Below, in pieces: positions 25,979 to 36,061 of a DNA stretch of 64,000 bases (positions are counted from its first letter, which is position 1; each line of letters begins with the position of its first letter). Origin of the DNA: Cloacimonetes bacterium UBA5284 (lineage in GTDB: Bacteria > Cloacimonadota > Cloacimonadia > Cloacimonadales > Cloacimonadaceae); contig DHSO01000022.1 in assembly GCA_002410505.1 (NCBI GenBank), forward strand, positions 7,805 through 71,804, read 5' to 3'. A program made the translations under genes and the position numbers. Under the pieces are notes generated by a model that saw only the letters and a list, made by a program, of their open reading frames with translations, was not told the DNA's origin and ran no database searches.

Positions 25979-27982
25979 ATGTTGCATAAAAGCATTGACA
26001 AAAAACGAAACAAGATTAACAATGTATTCATGAAGAGTATAGATGATAAACAACTAAATGATCAGGATATATACCAGCTACGGCAATTGCGGGAAAGCAT
26101 TGTGGAGATGCCGCATGATGAGGCTGAAGCGGCTATCGTAAAGATAAAGGAATATCTGAAAGAATACGATTTTTCCTCTGCCCTTGAGCTCAAATACTCT
26201 CTGATGATGAAGCTGGGTGAAATACATGGTCGCAACTCAGAAGTAGAAGATTCTGCCGAGTATTTTAAAACGATTCTCAATTCCCCGGACGCGCAGGCTT
26301 TTACTATATTGATCCGGAAAGCTTCTGCCAACCTGGCAATCACCTATGCTTTGCAGGATCTGTATCGAGAGGCACTTGATATATGGTACACATTGCTCAA
26401 AGATGAAAAGGATGTAGATCTGAAACTGAACCTATTGAGCAATATCTGTGTGGCTCATGGTATCATTGGTGAGTATCACGATTCGATCCACAATGCCTAT
26501 CAAGCCCTGGAACTGGCAGACAAACATGGTCTTCCGGAACGCCGGATGGATCCTCTGCAAAACCTTGGCGCGGCATACGAAAAGATGGGCGAACCCCAAA
26601 AAGCCATGAAGTACTGGCTGGAAACATTGGACCTGAGCCGAAAGTATAAAAGTGTGAGGCGAGAGTTTGAGTCTTTGGGAAACATCTCTCTGGCCTATGT
26701 ACAATTAAAAGAGTATAAAAAAGCGCTATCCTATGCGTTTGATGCTCTGAAATTGCGCAAAAAGCATCTTCCCGAAGAAAGCCTGGGCATCAGTTACAAC
26801 AATATCGGCTTTGTCTACGAAAACGCCGGAGATATGGAGAATGCACTTAAATACTACAAAATGGGTGAGCAATGGTACCAGAAGCTTCGCCGTAATTCAG
26901 CCCTGGCACATTGCTATCTCAATCAGGCATCCCTCTATCTAAAAATGGGAGACTTGTCCAAAAGCTTAATAAAGCTGAACGAGGCATCAGAGATCGAAAA
27001 TGCCCTGATTGTGATGCAAAACAACTCTCAGATCACAGCTATGTATGCCAAAGTCTACGCGGCTCTGGGAGACTATCAGAAAGCATTTGAGTATTCGGAA
27101 AAGAACAATAGAATACTGGAAGACAACCTGAACAATCTGCGTAAAACCACGATCAGCATCAAAGAAGCTGATTACTACCGGGGCAAGATTGAAGATCAGG
27201 CGCGTCAGTATAAAGAGCAAAATACAGAGCTAAAAGCCAAAAACCGTATCATCAGTGCCTCCACAAAAGAGTTAAAAGAGATCAATAAGAGTCTGGCAGA
27301 AAATGTGGAAGTGATGAACTGGCTGATATCTGTGATCAGTCACGATGTTCGGGCTCCACTCAGCAATTTTGGCAGAATGCTCACTATGATGATCAGCGGC
27401 GAGTTTCCCCGGGAAGAACATGACGAAGTGCTTACCAGCATGAAACACAGCAGTGACAGTATCGTGAAACTGATCAACGAAATGCTGGATGGGATACGCT
27501 TGCAACGACAGAATATGAGCTTTCATACTACTATCGAGCTACAAAACATCGTACCCATTCTCTACTCGGTGATGGAGATCTACCAGCCCATGGCCATGCA
27601 AAAGAAAATAAGACTCAGCTTTAATGCCCAGACCAAAGAGATCAATGCCAGAGTAGATGCGGATCTTTTGAAGATTTTGGTGCGAAATCTACTGAACAAT
27701 GCAATGAAATTCACTGCCGAAAATGGTGCCGTAACCATTAAAGCCAGAGTATTGCAAAACAAGGTGGAGATTGTAGTGGAAGACAATGGGATCGGTATGC
27801 ATGAATCAGCCTTGAGCGATTTACGCAAGGGGCAGGGAATTGCTCGCAGCAAGAGCGACGGCAGCCTGGGTTTGGGATTGGTATTGTGCCGGGATTCGCT
27901 GAAACGTATGAAAGGTAGCATCAAGATAGATAGCGAACCGGATAAAGGTACCAGAGTCAGAATCCTTTTACCGGCTAAATAA
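25979..27982 (+). CDS. Cytoplasmic TPR-sensor histidine kinase
   Basis: Two-component sensor kinase without transmembrane segments (about 667 aa from this start). N-terminal TPR array (roughly residues 30-390), a coiled coil (390-440) and a HisKA domain with the phospho-acceptor His in ISHDVRAPLSNF (near residue 455). The HATPase domain has N box LVRNLLNNAMKF, G1 VEDNGIGM and G2 GLGLGLVLCRDSL. TPRs replace the usual sensor, suggesting control by protein contacts. No response regulator is adjacent. The start is uncertain: ATGs at 25883, 25979 and 26030 all lack a good ribosome binding site; the first ~50 codons of the longest frame show no domain. Confidence 0.88.
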   Translation: MLHKSIDKKRNKINNVFMKSIDDKQLNDQDIYQLRQLRESIVEMPHDEAEAAIVKIKEYLKEYDFSSALELKYSLMMKLGEIHGRNSEVEDSAEYFKTILNSPDAQAFTILIRKASANLAITYALQDLYREALDIWYTLLKDEKDVDLKLNLLSNICVAHGIIGEYHDSIHNAYQALELADKHGLPERRMDPLQNLGAAYEKMGEPQKAMKYWLETLDLSRKYKSVRREFESLGNISLAYVQLKEYKKALSYAFDALKLRKKHLPEESLGISYNNIGFVYENAGDMENALKYYKMGEQWYQKLRRNSALAHCYLNQASLYLKMGDLSKSLIKLNEASEIENALIVMQNNSQITAMYAKVYAALGDYQKAFEYSEKNNRILEDNLNNLRKTTISIKEADYYRGKIEDQARQYKEQNTELKAKNRIISASTKELKEINKSLAENVEVMNWLISVISHDVRAPLSNFGRMLTMMISGEFPREEHDEVLTSMKHSSDSIVKLINEMLDGIRLQRQNMSFHTTIELQNIVPILYSVMEIYQPMAMQKKIRLSFNAQTKEINARVDADLLKILVRNLLNNAMKFTAENGAVTIKARVLQNKVEIVVEDNGIGMHESALSDLRKGQGIARSKSDGSLGLGLVLCRDSLKRMKGSIKIDSEPDKGTRVRILLPAK

Positions 27983-28000
27983 GGGCTGCAACATCCCACG

Positions 28001-28258
28001 ATGAGAACAGGAAAAACAGTAGATATTCATTGTCGCTGTGGCTTTTTGCTATTTCGCTATTTTAAAGCCGGTAAGGGTAGATTGATAAAGCTGATCATAT
28101 CCAGACTCAGTGAAGATAATGTAGGACTGCAAAACGTGCAGACATTCAGCCGTCCTCTGTGCCCCAACTGCGCCAGTGAATTGGGTATAGTGAGGATAAT
28201 TCACGGTGAACCCGCATTGAAGCTGAATCAAGGAAGCATACAATCCATCCGGATTTGA
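28001..28258 (+). CDS. Small zinc-binding hypothetical protein
   Basis: 85-aa protein with two Cys pairs, HCRCG near the N-terminus (residues 11-13) and CPNC in the middle (54-57), spaced like a zinc ribbon, and a basic stretch KAGKGRLIKLIISR between them. Starts 18 bases after the kinase stop, so it may be co-transcribed. The ribosome binding site is weak. Function unknown; nucleic-acid or protein binding is possible. Confidence 0.6.
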   Translation: MRTGKTVDIHCRCGFLLFRYFKAGKGRLIKLIISRLSEDNVGLQNVQTFSRPLCPNCASELGIVRIIHGEPALKLNQGSIQSIRI

Positions 28259-28289
28259 CTATTCGTTATCTATATATACACTCTTTTTC

Positions 28290-28320
28290 TTGACATCTGC
28301 GGGCATCCATAAACTTTATA
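28290..28320 (+). promoter_or_regulatory. Possible promoter of the flavin dehydrogenase pair
   Basis: TTGACA (28290-28295) with TTTATA (28315-28320) at a long 19-base spacing, about 60 bases before the oxidoreductase start. Confidence 0.28.
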
Positions 28321-28383
28321 TCCGGAATCGGCATTTTGTGGATTTCGAATGTCTAATATTATCTCAAACAAGGAGTTTGACAC

Positions 28384-30459
28384 ATGAGGCAATTCCGTAT
28401 TGAGGAGCACCCGATTCTGGATGTTCCTTTGTTGGACCTTGTAAGCTTCTATTTTAACAATGAGAAACTAAAGGCCCGTAAAGGGGAGATGATATCCTCT
28501 GCATTAATCGCAAACGGCATCAATGTATTTGGCCATCACCACAAGGATGGAAGCGCGCAAGGCATATTTTGCGCCAACGGACAATGCGCAAAGTGTACGG
28601 TTATCGCAAATGGGATCGCAGTAAAATCGTGCATGACTCCGGTGTGCGAAAACATGATTGTTCAAAGTGCCGAAGGTCTGGCAAAGCTTGCCGAAGATGT
28701 GGAAGCACAAGAGTTTCATCCCATCGAAGAAGTATCTTGCGATGTTTTGATAATCGGGGGAGGACCGGCGGGGTTGTCGGCAGCCACCGAGCTAGGCAAA
28801 CACAATGTGGATACCCTTTTGATCGACGATAAAAATGCCCTGGGCGGAAAGCTGGTATTGCAGACCCACAAATTCTTCGGTTCAGAAGAAGATAGCCGTG
28901 CGGGTACCAGAGGCCATCATATCGGAAAGATATTGGCAGAAGAACTGGCTCAATATTCCAGTGTAAGGACATGGGTAAACAGCACCGCGCTCTTTGTTTT
29001 CAGCGATAAAAAAGTAGGTGTTCTCAAAGAAGGAGTATACAAGCTGGTGTCTCCGCAAAGAATTCTAAACGCTGCGGGCGCGCGAGAAAAGTTTTTGCGT
29101 TTTCCGGGCAATAAGCTTGCCCGTATATATGGTGCTGGGGCCTTTCAAACCTTGGTAAACCGAGATCTTGTCCGCCCCACACAACGACTCTTCATCATAG
29201 GTGGTGGAAATGTGGGACTTATCGCCGGATATCACGCGCTACAAGCCGGAATCGAAGTGGTTGGTCTGGCTGAAGCAATGCCCGCTTGTGGAGGATATAA
29301 GGTTCATGCCGACAAATTACGCCGTTTTGGAGTTCCCATATATACCTCTCACTCAATCCTTTGTGCTAATGGAGATGAAACCGTAGAAAGCATCACAATC
29401 ACGCAAGTGGACGAACATTTCAAGGCTATTAAGGGTAGTGAAAAGACCTTTGCCTGCGATACCATCTTGATTGCAGTCGGTTTGGATTCACTCTCCGAAT
29501 TTACCCAAGAAGCCGAGATGGCGGGTATTCCGGTTGATTCTGCCGGAGACGCATTGGAAATAGCCGAAGCCAGCTCTGCCATGTTCAATGGTAAGATCGC
29601 CGGATTGAAAATCGCCAAAGCTGTGAAAGGAAACACAGTGGAAGATATTCCGGACGCATGGTACTCTAAGGCTGAGGTATTGAAAGCACATCCCGGCGCG
29701 ATCAAAGAATACCAACAGCTTGGTTCCGAAAGCGGAGTGATGCCCGTGATCCATTGCTTGCAAGAGATTCCCTGTAATCCATGCACCACAGTGTGCCCCA
29801 CAAATTCCATCCAAACCGAGGATGGAAGCTTGCTGTCTCTTCCTCGTTACACAGGATCCTGCATCGGATGCGGCAAATGCTTGCTTATCTGCCCGGGATT
29901 GGCTATCACTCTGGTGGATTATAGAAAGGACGCTAAAAACCCGATAGTTACGATAGCTTATGAGATTTCAAATATTGAAGTAAAAGAAGGCGACACACGC
30001 GTGCTTTGCGATATAGATGCCGAAGAGCTGGGAGAGTATACCGTGGAATCCGTCACCGAATACAAGAAGCAACATACTTCCCTGGTGCGCTTTAAGGTGC
30101 CATCAGCCATAGCACGAAGGGTAGCGGGTTTCAGAGTACAGGATATGGCTGTTTCGGCAGCACTTCCTGAAGCTATTGTTCCTCAGATACTAAATGATGA
30201 TGCAATGGTCTGCTTGTGTGAGCGTGTTACTGTGGGTGAAGTAAGATCTCTCATCAGAAAGGGGATCAACGACTTAAATCAGATTAAGGCAATCACCAGA
30301 GCAGGAATGGGGCCTTGTGGTGCTAAAACCTGCGAAGTACTGATAAAATCTCTATTGCGAGAAGAGGGCGTACCGGTCTCAGATGTGGTTCCCAATACAA
30401 AACGACCCATATTTGTGGAAGTACCCCTGGGCACTTTTCCCGGTGGAGGCGACAAATGA
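28384..30459 (+). CDS. Multi-cofactor FAD/Fe-S oxidoreductase (alpha subunit of an amine/amino-acid dehydrogenase)
   Basis: 691-aa flavoprotein combining modules that are separate proteins elsewhere: N-terminal [2Fe-2S] domain (C63, C68, C71, C83) as in HcnA or the sarcosine oxidase alpha N-terminus; FAD/NAD(P)-binding domain with GGGPAG at 125-130 and a second dinucleotide fold GGGNVG near 278; two [4Fe-4S] motifs (CNPCTTVCP and CIGCGKCLLICP, about 463-505); and a C-terminal BFD-like [2Fe-2S] domain (CLCERVTVGEV to GPCGAKTC, about 610-660). It overlaps the DAO-type partner by ATGA, the arrangement of HcnBC, sarcosine and proline dehydrogenases. The substrate is probably an amino acid or N-methyl amine; not assigned. 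Confidence 0.85.
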   Translation: MRQFRIEEHPILDVPLLDLVSFYFNNEKLKARKGEMISSALIANGINVFGHHHKDGSAQGIFCANGQCAKCTVIANGIAVKSCMTPVCENMIVQSAEGLAKLAEDVEAQEFHPIEEVSCDVLIIGGGPAGLSAATELGKHNVDTLLIDDKNALGGKLVLQTHKFFGSEEDSRAGTRGHHIGKILAEELAQYSSVRTWVNSTALFVFSDKKVGVLKEGVYKLVSPQRILNAAGAREKFLRFPGNKLARIYGAGAFQTLVNRDLVRPTQRLFIIGGGNVGLIAGYHALQAGIEVVGLAEAMPACGGYKVHADKLRRFGVPIYTSHSILCANGDETVESITITQVDEHFKAIKGSEKTFACDTILIAVGLDSLSEFTQEAEMAGIPVDSAGDALEIAEASSAMFNGKIAGLKIAKAVKGNTVEDIPDAWYSKAEVLKAHPGAIKEYQQLGSESGVMPVIHCLQEIPCNPCTTVCPTNSIQTEDGSLLSLPRYTGSCIGCGKCLLICPGLAITLVDYRKDAKNPIVTIAYEISNIEVKEGDTRVLCDIDAEELGEYTVESVTEYKKQHTSLVRFKVPSAIARRVAGFRVQDMAVSAALPEAIVPQILNDDAMVCLCERVTVGEVRSLIRKGINDLNQIKAITRAGMGPCGAKTCEVLIKSLLREEGVPVSDVVPNTKRPIFVEVPLGTFPGGGDK

Positions 30460-31604
30460 TATATGACGTAATAGTAATCGGAGCGGGATCAATCGGGATC
30501 CCCACAGCTTTGAACCTGGCAGAAAAAAAGCAGAAAGTACTGGTTATCGATGGCGAACACGGGCCCGGTCAGCAAAACAACAAAAAGGCGATCGGTGGTA
30601 TTCGCGCCACACACTCGGACTTTGGAAAAATATCTGTGTGCCTGCGCTCAATCGAGATTCTGCGGGATTGGAAAGAAACGCGGGGAGATGATATCGGTTG
30701 GATGAGTAATGGTTACTCATATCCCGCCTATAGAGAGCAAGATGCCAAAGCTCTAAAGGATCTTTTGCAGGTTCAACATAGTTATGGCTTGAATATCAAA
30801 TGGCTGAGTGCCGCGGAATATAATGAACTGGTTCCCGGTATTTTGATGGATGGCTTGCTGGGTAGCACATACTCCCCGGAAGACGGTAGTTGCTCACCAC
30901 TTCAAACTACAAATGCGTATTTCTTCCAAGCCAAACAGGCCGGAGTTCAATTCCAATTTGGGGAGCTGGTAAATTCCTTGAAATGCGAAGGCGGCAAAGT
31001 ACTCGAAGTAATCACAAATAAAGGAAGATATAAAGCAGGACAGGTGATAAACGCTGCCGGTAATCATGCTCGCATGATCGGAGCTCTGGCCGGCGATGAT
31101 CTGAAAGTGTTTCCGGACAACCATGAAGCCGGAATCACCGAACCTGTTAAACGATTCTTTGGCCCTATGGTGATCGATATGCGCAAAGCTCCCGGCAGCG
31201 CGAATTTCTATTTCTATCAAAACAATGAGGGACAGGTGGTGTTTTGCATTACTCCCGATCCCCCCATTTTGGGAATAGATAACCGTTCAACTTCACGTTT
31301 TTTGCCGATGTGCAGCAAGCGAATGATCGAGATCTATCCTCGTTTACGTAATTTGAAAGTTCGCCGTACCTGGCGTGGGCAGTATCCCATGACTCCTGAT
31401 GGATTCCCGATTGTGGGCAGTAGCGAGCACCAGCAAAACATGATTCATGCCGTGGGGATGTGCGGTCAGGGATTCATGCTGGGACCGGGCATGGGAGAGC
31501 TGGTATCAAGAATGTGTCTGGATGAACTGAGCAAGGACGATCTGCGTGTTTTAAAGAGTTTTGATCCCCTGCGTGATTTCAGTGCTGAGGAAGTGTTTAA
31601 ATAA
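30456..31604 (+). CDS. DAO-family FAD-dependent oxidoreductase (beta subunit)
   Basis: 382-aa flavoprotein of the D-amino-acid oxidase/glycine oxidase/sarcosine oxidase beta family. FAD motif VIGAGSIGIPTALNLAEKK at residues 6-24, GGIRATHS substrate-side motif, and the C-terminal GMCGQGFMLGPGMGELV flavin contact. It should hold the catalytic flavin that oxidises the C-N bond, handing electrons to the multi-cofactor partner encoded just upstream with a 4-base overlap. Confidence 0.88.
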   Translation: MIYDVIVIGAGSIGIPTALNLAEKKQKVLVIDGEHGPGQQNNKKAIGGIRATHSDFGKISVCLRSIEILRDWKETRGDDIGWMSNGYSYPAYREQDAKALKDLLQVQHSYGLNIKWLSAAEYNELVPGILMDGLLGSTYSPEDGSCSPLQTTNAYFFQAKQAGVQFQFGELVNSLKCEGGKVLEVITNKGRYKAGQVINAAGNHARMIGALAGDDLKVFPDNHEAGITEPVKRFFGPMVIDMRKAPGSANFYFYQNNEGQVVFCITPDPPILGIDNRSTSRFLPMCSKRMIEIYPRLRNLKVRRTWRGQYPMTPDGFPIVGSSEHQQNMIHAVGMCGQGFMLGPGMGELVSRMCLDELSKDDLRVLKSFDPLRDFSAEEVFK

Positions 31605-31667
31605 AGCCATTGACAGGATAAGCTCAATCCGCTCTTCTGGCACAAACAGAATATATGGAGAATTTGG

Positions 31668-34580
31668 ATGCCAAAATATAAGCTGCTAGTGACAATCCTG
31701 ATTCTGGGGATCCTGTTTGCTCCCAAATTCTCGGCGCAAACTGTAAAACCCAGCAATCTGGAACGTTATGCATATCAATACATAGTGGAACTTTACGAAC
31801 GTGGAGCAGGGGATAGGCTGAATCGCGAGATTCACGGTTTTATGGCACGATATCCTCAAAGCCAATTCACAAATCAGCTACTCTTTATTCGGGCAAATCT
31901 GGACTTGGAACAGGGCAATTCCGACGATGCCTTGAGGATCTATGATGAATTGTTGACCGAAGATCTGGATCTTGCCCTAAGGCACAACATCTATCTATAC
32001 AGGGCTATGACCATGATCGTTCAGGAAAACTACGCTGCGGCCATGGACCAGATCCAAACCCTGGAATCCGAGACCAAAGACACAGCACTGTTGTCTAGGG
32101 CAAACCTATACCGGGCGAGATTGTACCGTAAACTGGGGCAGTACTATAGCGCCATGCAATCTTATCAATACACATTGAATGAGCAGCCCGAACCCGAGGT
32201 GGAATACGAATATTTCGAGGTTTTGGTAGAGTTGCAGAAAGAAGATGAAGCCAAAGCGCTCCTGAGCAATATCAATGCCCAAAGCCACATTTATACCAGA
32301 AGTAACGTTTTATGGGGCAAATACTTGTTGGACAACAACCGCTTCGAAGAATTCGATGCACACTTGTCAAACATAGCTACGATTCTTGATGATCCGGATA
32401 TCGAGCTCTTACGTATTCGCAAGGCTATTGCAGTGGAAGATTATGCTGTAGCCTCAGATCTAGTCTCCCAGAGCAAATCCAAAAGCCCTCATTTTGACTA
32501 TATGCGTGCTTTAACCCTCATTCATGCAGGAAATACAGCGGTAGCAGACAGTATCCTTGCCAGCCTGGTAAAGGAATCTGATCCCGAAATCCAGATTCTC
32601 AGCTATCTGGAGCGCCTGAAGATATTGTATAAAACCGATCCGGTGGCAGCCATGGTGCAGCTGGGCGGTTTTATCGCCAGGCCGGACAATGATGTCATGA
32701 AAGCTGAACAGCTTTTTACTATGGGCTATTTCGCCTATATGAACGGAGATTATCCCGAAGCTTTAAAATACTTGGCTCAGGCTAGAAGAGAAAGTGACAA
32801 ACGCTTGCTTCTGGCCGATATCGACATCTTCATCGCTCAGACATGGCTGAGGGCAAAAGATAATTACCAGGCACTTACCAGCTTCAACCGTTATCTGAAT
32901 CTTTATCCCACGGGCAAAGACAGGGATGCTGCACTCTATTATCTGGGCTATTTGTATCACGAAACCAAGGATTACCAGATGGCCACATCAGCGTTTCAGA
33001 GTTTGATAGATGGCCACTCCGGCTCAGAATACGTTCCCTCTGCCAAGTTCTATCTGGCAGAAATAGACTACTATCTGGCAAATTACAATATGGCCCTGGA
33101 TACATTTCTTCAGATCGTGAAAGCCGAGCCGGAAAACTCTGATGCCATCTTGAGATTGGCCCAGATCTATTACTACACCGGTAGTTACGATAATGCTGAG
33201 ACTTGGGTGAATAAACTGGCACCCACCTATGACTCCTTGATCCTCGAGGGGCATATACAGTTTATCCGCAAAGAATACGAACAGGCCCTGCTCAGTTTCC
33301 AAAAGGCGGAAGGAAGTTCCAACGACAAGCTGAGAATAAGCGAAGCAAAAAGCTACAGGGCACTCTGTCTCTATCAATTAAAACGCTATAATGAGGCTTC
33401 CCGTCTCTATATGGAGCTCTTTGAGGGTCAGGAAAGCCCGGATACTTATCTGTATCTTGGCGCAAAATCTGCCTACGCGGCAGGTGACTACCATCTGGCC
33501 CTAGAACTATTCGATCAATTCATGCAAACCTATCCGAATTCACCATACTACTTGCCAGTGCTTGCAGATGTAGCCAACAGCTATTTCAATCTGGGCAATT
33601 ACGCTCAAGCGACCACGGATTACATCTCTATCCTGCGTCGTTTCCGAAATACGAAAGTGTTCAATGATGTAGATCAAGCCCTTCTGCGGGAAGTATTTAC
33701 CGGACTTGACTTTTCGCTTTCCCGCATTAGTGATCCGGCCCAGAGTATGGAATTGATGGGAATGATAGATACCTTCGAGAGTGAGTACATCCGTTTTGAG
33801 CTGTCTTATCTCCTCACAAAACTCTACGCCGGTCAGGATAAATGGAACGAAGTGCTGGAACAGGCCCAGGATCTTCGCAGTGAATTCCCGGATTACAGAC
33901 GCAATGATGTGGAAATGTTGATGGCCCAAAGCCTGGTAAACCTTAATGAATACCAGGAGGCAGATTCCTTACTCAGCAACCTCTATTCGGACACTCGGGA
34001 TTTACAGGCCCTCATCAGCTGGGCCGAAGTGGATGTTCTGATGGGAAACTATCAGGACGCCATCCTCAAGTTTCATGATGCTCTTCAGCAAGAACCGAGT
34101 CCGGAGCTCTGGTTCAAAGCTCTGTCTGCGTCGGTAGCTGCCGGATACGTGGATTTTGAATCCCTGTGGCATATTGGAGTAGATTATGAGCAGGAAGTTC
34201 CCGCGGCACGAATAGTGTATCTGGAATACTTGATGCACAATCAGCGCTATGAGGAAGCGGATGCGTTGGCGGAAGACATCATAAACAATAGTCCCAACAC
34301 TCATGATCATGCTATGGGGTTTTTGAACAAAGCGCTGATACTACATAAGGGCGAAGATTACGAAAATGCTATATATGAATTAAAGAAGATCATGATACTG
34401 TTTGCCGATTTTACGGATATCCAGGACCTTGCGGCATACTACACTGTGCTTTCATACCAAAAAAACGGAGCTCGCGAGGAAGCTCAAATGCATTTATGGG
34501 ATTACTCTCATCTACTGTCTGAGCAGCATTTGGAAGAACTCAACAGACTGTTGCAAGAGCATGAGGAGGAACAAGAATGA
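31668..34580 (+). CDS. Large exported TPR protein
   Basis: 970-aa protein with a signal peptide (hydrophobic residues 5-22, cleavage near SAQ) and tetratricopeptide repeats along nearly its full length, several of the BamD/YbgF/Tol-Pal type (YPTGKDRDAALYYLGYLYHE, YPNSPYYLPVLADVANSYFN). Likely periplasmic scaffold in outer-membrane or cell-division assembly; no enzyme motif. GGAG 8 bases before the ATG supports the start. Overlaps the following outer-membrane gene by ATGA, so the two probably work together. Confidence 0.85.
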   Translation: MPKYKLLVTILILGILFAPKFSAQTVKPSNLERYAYQYIVELYERGAGDRLNREIHGFMARYPQSQFTNQLLFIRANLDLEQGNSDDALRIYDELLTEDLDLALRHNIYLYRAMTMIVQENYAAAMDQIQTLESETKDTALLSRANLYRARLYRKLGQYYSAMQSYQYTLNEQPEPEVEYEYFEVLVELQKEDEAKALLSNINAQSHIYTRSNVLWGKYLLDNNRFEEFDAHLSNIATILDDPDIELLRIRKAIAVEDYAVASDLVSQSKSKSPHFDYMRALTLIHAGNTAVADSILASLVKESDPEIQILSYLERLKILYKTDPVAAMVQLGGFIARPDNDVMKAEQLFTMGYFAYMNGDYPEALKYLAQARRESDKRLLLADIDIFIAQTWLRAKDNYQALTSFNRYLNLYPTGKDRDAALYYLGYLYHETKDYQMATSAFQSLIDGHSGSEYVPSAKFYLAEIDYYLANYNMALDTFLQIVKAEPENSDAILRLAQIYYYTGSYDNAETWVNKLAPTYDSLILEGHIQFIRKEYEQALLSFQKAEGSSNDKLRISEAKSYRALCLYQLKRYNEASRLYMELFEGQESPDTYLYLGAKSAYAAGDYHLALELFDQFMQTYPNSPYYLPVLADVANSYFNLGNYAQATTDYISILRRFRNTKVFNDVDQALLREVFTGLDFSLSRISDPAQSMELMGMIDTFESEYIRFELSYLLTKLYAGQDKWNEVLEQAQDLRSEFPDYRRNDVEMLMAQSLVNLNEYQEADSLLSNLYSDTRDLQALISWAEVDVLMGNYQDAILKFHDALQQEPSPELWFKALSASVAAGYVDFESLWHIGVDYEQEVPAARIVYLEYLMHNQRYEEADALAEDIINNSPNTHDHAMGFLNKALILHKGEDYENAIYELKKIMILFADFTDIQDLAAYYTVLSYQKNGAREEAQMHLWDYSHLLSEQHLEELNRLLQEHEEEQE

Positions 34581-36052
34581 AGAAGCTTATCCTCTTCTTG
34601 CTACTTTGCGTGGCCGCGATCCTCTCCGCTCAGATCCAGGTGCTACCGGATATCGAAGTAAGCGGTGAAAGCCGGGTAAAAATATTCTTATACAAAAAAG
34701 CTCTGCCCTACAGCAAAGATAGTCTGTTGAGAGACAGCCTCCGAGTGTATCTACCTGAATCATTGCCTGTGAGGTCTTCGGTTTCCGTGCCCGGTGCTGA
34801 CCCGGTACCGCATCAATATATATTTGCCGAAGCCAATAGCAGATTGAAGCTGGATGCAGAATACAAATATAGCCCGGATCATGAAAGCATCAGCTCTCTG
34901 GCTCTGGCGATGTCTTTGTATGCTCCCAAAGGCAATTTCATCTCAAACCACTTTCGGGGCTCAGGCAATTTCCATATGATTTCAGACGAGGACGTTGCTC
35001 TTGACCTCATTTTCTTCAACACGGAGGGCAAGAACATGAATAGTGAGTATTCCGCGGCGGAGCTCTATACATTCAAAGACAGATTCAGCTTCAAGCATTT
35101 TGATCTGAAGCAAGTATCTCATGCCATTGCCATCGATCTACTGGATCAAAGGAATAAGGCTCTGGAACGTGAACATAGCAGTGTGAATTTCACTCATCGG
35201 AGCATATTGGATTTCAAGGATTTCGATTGGGGAAACAGGATCCACTTCCATGCCGGTCGCAGCAGTTGGCACAGCTTCGCGGAGTTTGATGTGCCAGCTT
35301 TTGACAAGGCTTCGATGCACCTGATGTATGATGGACATCATTTCATACCTGCTCCCGGCTTTAACTGGCGCTATATCACCGATTACGACCAGCAATTCAG
35401 CATTGTAAATGCCCCTGCAGTACAGATCAACCCCTACGCAAACTCCCTTAGGGATTACCGTTGGGTTTATCTGCCCGCAAAGCCAAAGCACACTTTGATT
35501 CCGCTGAATTTTTGTATCCGCCTGGAGGACTTTCTGCCCGTAAGTAAGGAATCATTCCTGCGTGGTTTTGCCATCGCAAACGACAGCCAGTATCGCATCA
35601 ACGACGTCTTGATGACAGACAGCAACAATCCTTTTATCCCCAAGACTTATTACGATGATGTCTTTACAAACACCAGCACCATTCAAGCAAGTTTCGGACA
35701 TGGCAGGGTAAGTTTTGATCAGGACCTTGCGCTTAGTTTGGCATATCTCGCAAATCAGGACTGGCACAGAAAGCCCTACAACCCCATCCTGCAGACGACA
35801 TCCAGCTTCTGCTACAATACTTACCCATATACCTTTAAAGCTTCGCTTGATCAGCAATACTTTATGGTCGATCACATGAATCAGGATATGAAGGAAGTGT
35901 TTGATCTCAGCTTTGAGGGAGCTTACGAATTGGAGCGCTTCAGCAAAGTATATTTGCGTTGCGCGAATGTGTTGAATTCGAATATCAGGCAGTTTAACAG
36001 CTTGCCACGACAGGGTGTATCCATTCAAGCCGGAATCTATCACAGGTTTTAG
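34577..36052 (+). CDS. Outer-membrane protein, probable beta-barrel
   Basis: 491 aa with a clear signal peptide (MKKLILFLLLCVAAILSAQ) and alternating polar/aromatic strands from about residue 80, ending in HRF, the terminal Phe typical of outer-membrane barrels. The segment after the signal (VLPDIEVSGESRVKIF) resembles the start of TonB-linked or periplasmic-facing domains but no plug domain is recognised. Coupled to the upstream TPR protein by a 4-base overlap. Function unknown. Confidence 0.72.
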   Translation: MKKLILFLLLCVAAILSAQIQVLPDIEVSGESRVKIFLYKKALPYSKDSLLRDSLRVYLPESLPVRSSVSVPGADPVPHQYIFAEANSRLKLDAEYKYSPDHESISSLALAMSLYAPKGNFISNHFRGSGNFHMISDEDVALDLIFFNTEGKNMNSEYSAAELYTFKDRFSFKHFDLKQVSHAIAIDLLDQRNKALEREHSSVNFTHRSILDFKDFDWGNRIHFHAGRSSWHSFAEFDVPAFDKASMHLMYDGHHFIPAPGFNWRYITDYDQQFSIVNAPAVQINPYANSLRDYRWVYLPAKPKHTLIPLNFCIRLEDFLPVSKESFLRGFAIANDSQYRINDVLMTDSNNPFIPKTYYDDVFTNTSTIQASFGHGRVSFDQDLALSLAYLANQDWHRKPYNPILQTTSSFCYNTYPYTFKASLDQQYFMVDHMNQDMKEVFDLSFEGAYELERFSKVYLRCANVLNSNIRQFNSLPRQGVSIQAGIYHRF

Positions 36053-36061
36053 GCGGTGTTT

